A stretch of DNA of 9,974 bases from assembly GCA_002451855.1 (NCBI GenBank), contig DKDS01000013.1, positions 5,318 through 15,291 on the forward strand, in the 5' to 3' direction. The stretch comes from Ruminococcaceae bacterium UBA6842 (GTDB lineage: Bacteria > Bacillota > Clostridia > Oscillospirales > Acutalibacteraceae). Below are positions 7,185 to 9,974 of this stretch, piece after piece. The position numbers and the translations under genes were made by a program. Positions within the stretch are counted from its first letter, which is position 1, and the number at the start of each line of letters is the position of its first letter. The notes beneath the pieces were generated by a model. It was given only the letters and a program-made list of their open reading frames with translations. It ran no database searches and was not told the DNA's origin.

Positions 7185-7930
7185 GCGTCGGTGCCGACAA
7201 GCTCGAATTTATCCTTATTCTCACTGTTCTGCTGCCTTTTGTCCGTATCCTTTATAGGTATCATATTCTTAAAAACGCAGGTATGGCGTTCGGTTATTAC
7301 CCTGTCCTCATGCAGAGAGCCGAAGTACCAATGCTTAAAATCGCACGAACGCCCTATCTCCTCAAGATAACCGTTAAGCTTATTTACACGGTCGGCGTCC
7401 CCCCTGCGCATAAGTATCGCGCTTTTAACAAGGGACGGCGGCTCGTGTGTTATTATGTAATCGACCTTAAGACCCGCCTCGTCAAGCCGTTTTGCTCCCT
7501 CCGCCATTTCGGCAGGGGTCGGTTCCTCCTCGCGCCACCAGTTTCCCTGCTCAAGGCGCATATCCTTATCCGTGCTTTCCCCTCCGCCGAAGGTGAAAAA
7601 GCTGTTTCCGTCTATTTCAAATATTTGGCCTCGCATAAGATGAATAAGATTACCCTTTATTCTGTGAACCATTCCGCCGTGCCAATATGTAACCCTCGCC
7701 TTACAGATGGTATCGAGATTATCGTGCGTTCCGTCCACAAAGGCGGTAACAAACCGCCGCGTCGCAAGAAAATCTATAACCTGACGCTCGGTCTTTCCGC
7801 CCGAAAAAATATAACCGAAATCGCCGCATACAATAAGTATGTCGCCGCTTTTCAGTTTTCTGAAATTTTTATCGTAAAGCCGCTCGAGACAGCCGTGCAT
7901 ATCCCCTGTTATGTATACCGTAAAATTCAC
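7181..7930 (-). CDS. Calcineurin-like metallophosphoesterase with altered metal-2 ligands
   Basis: A 249-residue cytoplasmic protein of the metallophosphoesterase superfamily; substrate unknown. Motif I is GDMHG (Asp10, His12), motif II CGDFG (Asp37), motif III DGTHDN (66-71), motif IV ITHEPP (His162) and motif V FGSLHEDR (His207). The family norm is GNH[DE] and GHxH, so Asn is replaced by Thr68 and the first His by Ser205. By analogy with Mre11, those two residues bind metal 2, while Asp10, His12, Asp37 and His207 (metal 1) remain. VHRIKGNLIHLMRGQIFEIDG and FFTFGGGESTDKD resemble a Firmicute/phage-type branch of this superfamily. The GTG start at 7930 has no good ribosome-binding site, but an in-frame stop lies just upstream and the next ATG would cut into motif I, so the start is secure. 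It lies 85 bp before the pseudokinase gene, in the same direction, with no clear terminator between. Confidence 0.87.
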   Translation of the reverse strand: MNFTVYITGDMHGCLERLYDKNFRKLKSGDILIVCGDFGYIFSGGKTERQVIDFLATRRFVTAFVDGTHDNLDTICKARVTYWHGGMVHRIKGNLIHLMRGQIFEIDGNSFFTFGGGESTDKDMRLEQGNWWREEEPTPAEMAEGAKRLDEAGLKVDYIITHEPPSLVKSAILMRRGDADRVNKLNGYLEEIGRSCDFKHWYFGSLHEDRVITERHTCVFKNMIPIKDTDKRQQNSENKDKFELVGTDA

Positions 7931-7952
7931 CTGCCGAAATTCAATTTAGGTC

Positions 7953-7981
7953 TTTAAATAAAAATAGAGTTGTGATATAAT
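7953..7981 (+). promoter_or_regulatory. Promoter of the D,D-carboxypeptidase operon (extended -10)
   Basis: -35-like TTTAAA (7953-7958, four of six), 17-bp spacer, and extended -10 TGATATAAT (7973-7981, with a perfect TATAAT). The start point would be near 7988, 25 nt before the ATG, just before the AGGGAG ribosome-binding site at 8001-8006. Confidence 0.7.
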
Positions 7982-7984
7982 ACG

Positions 7985-8013
7985 ATTATACAACATATTC
8001 AGGGAGATTTCCA
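7985..8013 (-). promoter_or_regulatory. Possible divergent promoter for the metallophosphoesterase gene
   Basis: On the minus strand a perfect -10 TATAAT (7990-7985) is placed 17 bp after TGGAAA (8013-8008, four of six to TTGACA). The start point would be near 7978, giving a 47-nt leader before GTG 7930. It is the mirror image of the plus-strand -10 at 7976-7981, separated from it by only ACG. No better candidate is seen for this gene. Confidence 0.5.
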
Positions 8014-9359
8014 TGCTAAAAAAGATTTTTTCCGTAATTTTCATAATTTTTTTGACAATTTCAGTAATTGTCATTCCTCTTAACGCCTCGGCGTATGAGG
8101 TTTCGGGCTTCGATATTACCGCTAAGGCAGGTATGCTTGTATCTCTTGATACGGGCGAGGTGCTGTACAGCAATAATGTGGATAAAAAAATGTATCCCGC
8201 GTCGCTCACCAAAATAATGACGGTAACGCTGATGCTTGAAAGCGAAAATTACAACCCCGACGGCAAGGTTGCCATGACAAAAGAGGTTCAAAAGCTCATT
8301 TCGGGAACGGGAAGCTCTGTTTCAACCCTTAAAGTTGATGAAGAAATAACTCAGCTTGATTTAGTATACACCGTGCTAATGTCCTCGTTCGGCGACTGCG
8401 CCTACCTTGCCGCAATTTATTACGGCGGTTCGGTAGAAGCCTTTGTCGATATGATGAACAACAAGGCCGCCGAGCTCGGACTTTCGGGCACGCATTACGC
8501 AAATCCCGTAGGCCTACACGATGAGAATAACTACACAACCGTCCGAGATGTATACACCCTTACAAAATACGCGCTTAAAAACGAGACCTTTAAGAAGGTA
8601 TGCGAATCTCCGAGATATACGATAGAGGCAACCAATATGTCGCCTGCCCGCACAATATCAACCACAAATCTTATGCAGGACACAACGACAAATTATTATT
8701 ATCAGTATGCGCACGGCGTTAAAACCGGTTTTACGGACGAAGCGGGGCGCTGCCTTGTAAGCACAGCCTCATACGGCAATTATAACTATATGTGCATACT
8801 TATGAATTGCCCCTATAACCTCGGCCGCCGCGTCGAATTTATAGAAAGCGCAAACCTGTACCGCTGGGCATTTAATAATTTCTCATTCAAAGAGGTTGCC
8901 GGTTCTACCGACCCTGTATGCGAAATGCCGGTAGAGCTTTCGTTTGATACCGATTTTGTAGCGCTCTACTTTGAAAAATCCTTTAAAACGGTCTTACCAA
9001 ATGGAGCAGACGATTCAACGATAGTTGTAAAGCCCAAGCTTTCAAAGGAAAAAACCGAAGCACCCGTTAAAAAGGGTGAAATTCTCGGCACGGCGGACAT
9101 AATATACGCGGAGCAGGTTATCGGAACGGTTAATCTTGTCGCGGGAAGCTCGGTAAAGGCAAGCAGACTGCTTATAGGTCTTAAATATGTCAAACGGTTC
9201 TTCTCTTCGGCGTATATGAAGATAGTCTATATTGTAATAGCGGCGGCTGTTCTGATATTTATAATTATGGTTGTGAGACTTAATATTTCACGGCTCAGAA
9301 AAAGGCGTGTTAAATATATACCGTACGGTAAAAAGAAAGGTGACAGAAATGAACATTAA
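8013..9359 (+). CDS. D-alanyl-D-alanine carboxypeptidase (peptidase S11, PBP5/DacF type)
   Basis: A 448-residue penicillin-binding protein that trims the terminal D-Ala from peptidoglycan stem peptides outside the membrane. A signal peptide (1-27) ends at an AxA-like site, ASA. The catalytic SxxK is S64-LT-K67 in PASLTKIMT; KTG is K237-TG in HGVKTGFTDEAGR. The SxN motif falls at S125-F-G127 (MSSFGDCA), so the usual Asn is Gly. A PBP5-type C-terminal beta domain follows (about 290-385). Instead of the amphipathic anchor of PBP5 there is a true C-terminal transmembrane helix (about 404-423) and a very basic cytoplasmic tail (RLRKRRVKY...KKK). ATG at 8013 has AGGGAG 6 nt upstream. It is first in a two-gene operon and overlaps the cyclophilin gene by 11 bp. 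The choice among DacA, DacB and DacF names cannot be made from sequence alone. Confidence 0.93.
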   Translation: MLKKIFSVIFIIFLTISVIVIPLNASAYEVSGFDITAKAGMLVSLDTGEVLYSNNVDKKMYPASLTKIMTVTLMLESENYNPDGKVAMTKEVQKLISGTGSSVSTLKVDEEITQLDLVYTVLMSSFGDCAYLAAIYYGGSVEAFVDMMNNKAAELGLSGTHYANPVGLHDENNYTTVRDVYTLTKYALKNETFKKVCESPRYTIEATNMSPARTISTTNLMQDTTTNYYYQYAHGVKTGFTDEAGRCLVSTASYGNYNYMCILMNCPYNLGRRVEFIESANLYRWAFNNFSFKEVAGSTDPVCEMPVELSFDTDFVALYFEKSFKTVLPNGADDSTIVVKPKLSKEKTEAPVKKGEILGTADIIYAEQVIGTVNLVAGSSVKASRLLIGLKYVKRFFSSAYMKIVYIVIAAAVLIFIIMVVRLNISRLRKRRVKYIPYGKKKGDRNEH

Positions 9360-9954
9360 AAAAACAGCGGCGATACTTTTATCGGCAGTGCTTTGTCTTT
9401 CATTTGCCTCCTGCGGCAAAAAGGAAGCCGAAACTACGGACGATACCTCCTCGGGCTATGGAATTCATCACGCGGTAATAACGGTTGAAAATTACGGCGA
9501 GATAAAGCTTGAGCTTGACGGGGACACCGCTCCCATAACCACCGAGAATTTTATAAACCTTGCCAAAAGCGGCTTTTATGACGGACTTACATTCCACCGT
9601 ATAATATCCGGCTTTATGATTCAGGGCGGCGACCCGAAGGGCAACGGAACGGGCGGAAGCGACAAAAACATTAAGGGCGAGTTTTCAAATAACGGCGTTA
9701 AGAATGATATATCCCATAAAAGAGGGGTTATTTCAATGGCTCGCTCGCAGGATATGAACAGCGCGTCGTCACAGTTCTTTATAATGCATAAGGACGCCGA
9801 TTATTTAGACGGCTCGTATGCGGCGTTCGGTCATGTTACCGAGGGAATGGATGTTGTGGATAAAATCGCCGAAAACACACCCGTTGCGGATTCGAACGGA
9901 ACCGTACTTCCCGATAATCAGCCGATAATAAAATCCATAACCGTAACAGATTAA
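9349..9954 (+). CDS. Lipoprotein cyclophilin-type peptidyl-prolyl cis-trans isomerase
   Basis: A 201-residue protein that should catalyse cis-trans isomerisation of X-Pro bonds outside the membrane. A lipoprotein signal peptide (NIKKTAAILLSAVLCLSFAS) ends at Cys22; the lipobox FASC has Phe at -3, slightly unusual. A short linker rich in Thr, Ser, Asp and Glu leads to the cyclophilin domain (about 40-200) with FHRIISGFMIQGGD (82-95, catalytic Arg84), SMARS (129-133), SQFFIM (141-146) and YAAFG (157-161). The position of Trp121 of human cyclophilin A is Tyr152, as often in bacterial forms. The frame is open from 9307, but ATG at 9349 is preferred because it begins the lipoprotein signal and follows AAAGGTGA (9336-9343). 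It overlaps the carboxypeptidase gene by 11 bp, which suggests coupled translation and an envelope-maturation role. Confidence 0.93.
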   Translation: MNIKKTAAILLSAVLCLSFASCGKKEAETTDDTSSGYGIHHAVITVENYGEIKLELDGDTAPITTENFINLAKSGFYDGLTFHRIISGFMIQGGDPKGNGTGGSDKNIKGEFSNNGVKNDISHKRGVISMARSQDMNSASSQFFIMHKDADYLDGSYAAFGHVTEGMDVVDKIAENTPVADSNGTVLPDNQPIIKSITVTD

Positions 9955-9974
9955 TTATAAGCATCAAAAAAGCT

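Noticed and set aside
7178..7957. Plus-strand open frame of 259 codons opposite the metallophosphoesterase gene
   Set aside because: The minus strand has clear phosphoesterase motifs; the plus-strand product has no recognisable motif and no ribosome-binding site.
9955..9974. Possible terminator after the cyclophilin gene
   Set aside because: Only 20 bases remain; an A-run is visible but no stem can be drawn within the window.

Overview
The window looks like chromosomal DNA of an anaerobic Firmicute, most likely a clostridium of the Oscillospirales/Ruminococcaceae type. The basis is the gene order rimP-nusA-ylxR-ylxQ-infB-rbfA-nrnA, Gram-positive style Shine-Dalgarno sites (AAGGAGG, GGAGGA), moderate G+C, and PASTA and lipoprotein envelope genes. 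No species can be named from the sequence alone. I see no mobile element, CRISPR array, tRNA or rRNA.

Positions 1-5382, minus strand, hold the transcription/translation housekeeping operon: promoter (5354-5382), a short leader with a strong GNRA-capped hairpin (5300-5334), rimP, nusA, ylxR (rnpM), ylxQ, infB, rbfA, and the 5' end of a DHH/DHHA1 phosphoesterase (nrnA type) that runs off the left edge. Gaps are at most 21 bp and several genes overlap, so it reads as one tightly coupled unit.

Positions 5398-7930, minus strand, hold two less ordinary genes. The downstream one (5398-7095) is a membrane protein with an N-terminal zinc-ribbon-like Cys motif, a Ser/Thr-kinase-like domain, one transmembrane helix and extracellular PASTA repeats; both catalytic aspartates of the kinase (HRD and DFG) are replaced by glycine, so it is probably a pseudokinase. 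The upstream one (7181-7930) is a calcineurin-like metallophosphoesterase in which two residues expected to bind the second metal (Asn of GNH[DE], first His of GHxH) are changed to Thr and Ser. The promoter assigned to the kinase-like gene has its -35 box on the stop codon of the phosphoesterase gene.

Positions 7953-9954, plus strand, hold an envelope operon: a secreted, C-terminally anchored D,D-carboxypeptidase (peptidase S11) overlapped by a lipoprotein cyclophilin (peptidyl-prolyl isomerase). It diverges from the phosphoesterase gene through an AT-rich 82-bp region with two mirror-image TATAAT boxes that could act as a bidirectional promoter.

The main points for a second look are the pseudokinase, the altered metal site in its neighbour, the attenuator-like leader hairpin of the nusA operon, the symmetric divergent promoter, and the changed SxN motif of the carboxypeptidase. 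Nothing amounts to a clearly new multi-gene system; the strongest candidate is the pseudokinase/altered-phosphoesterase pair.
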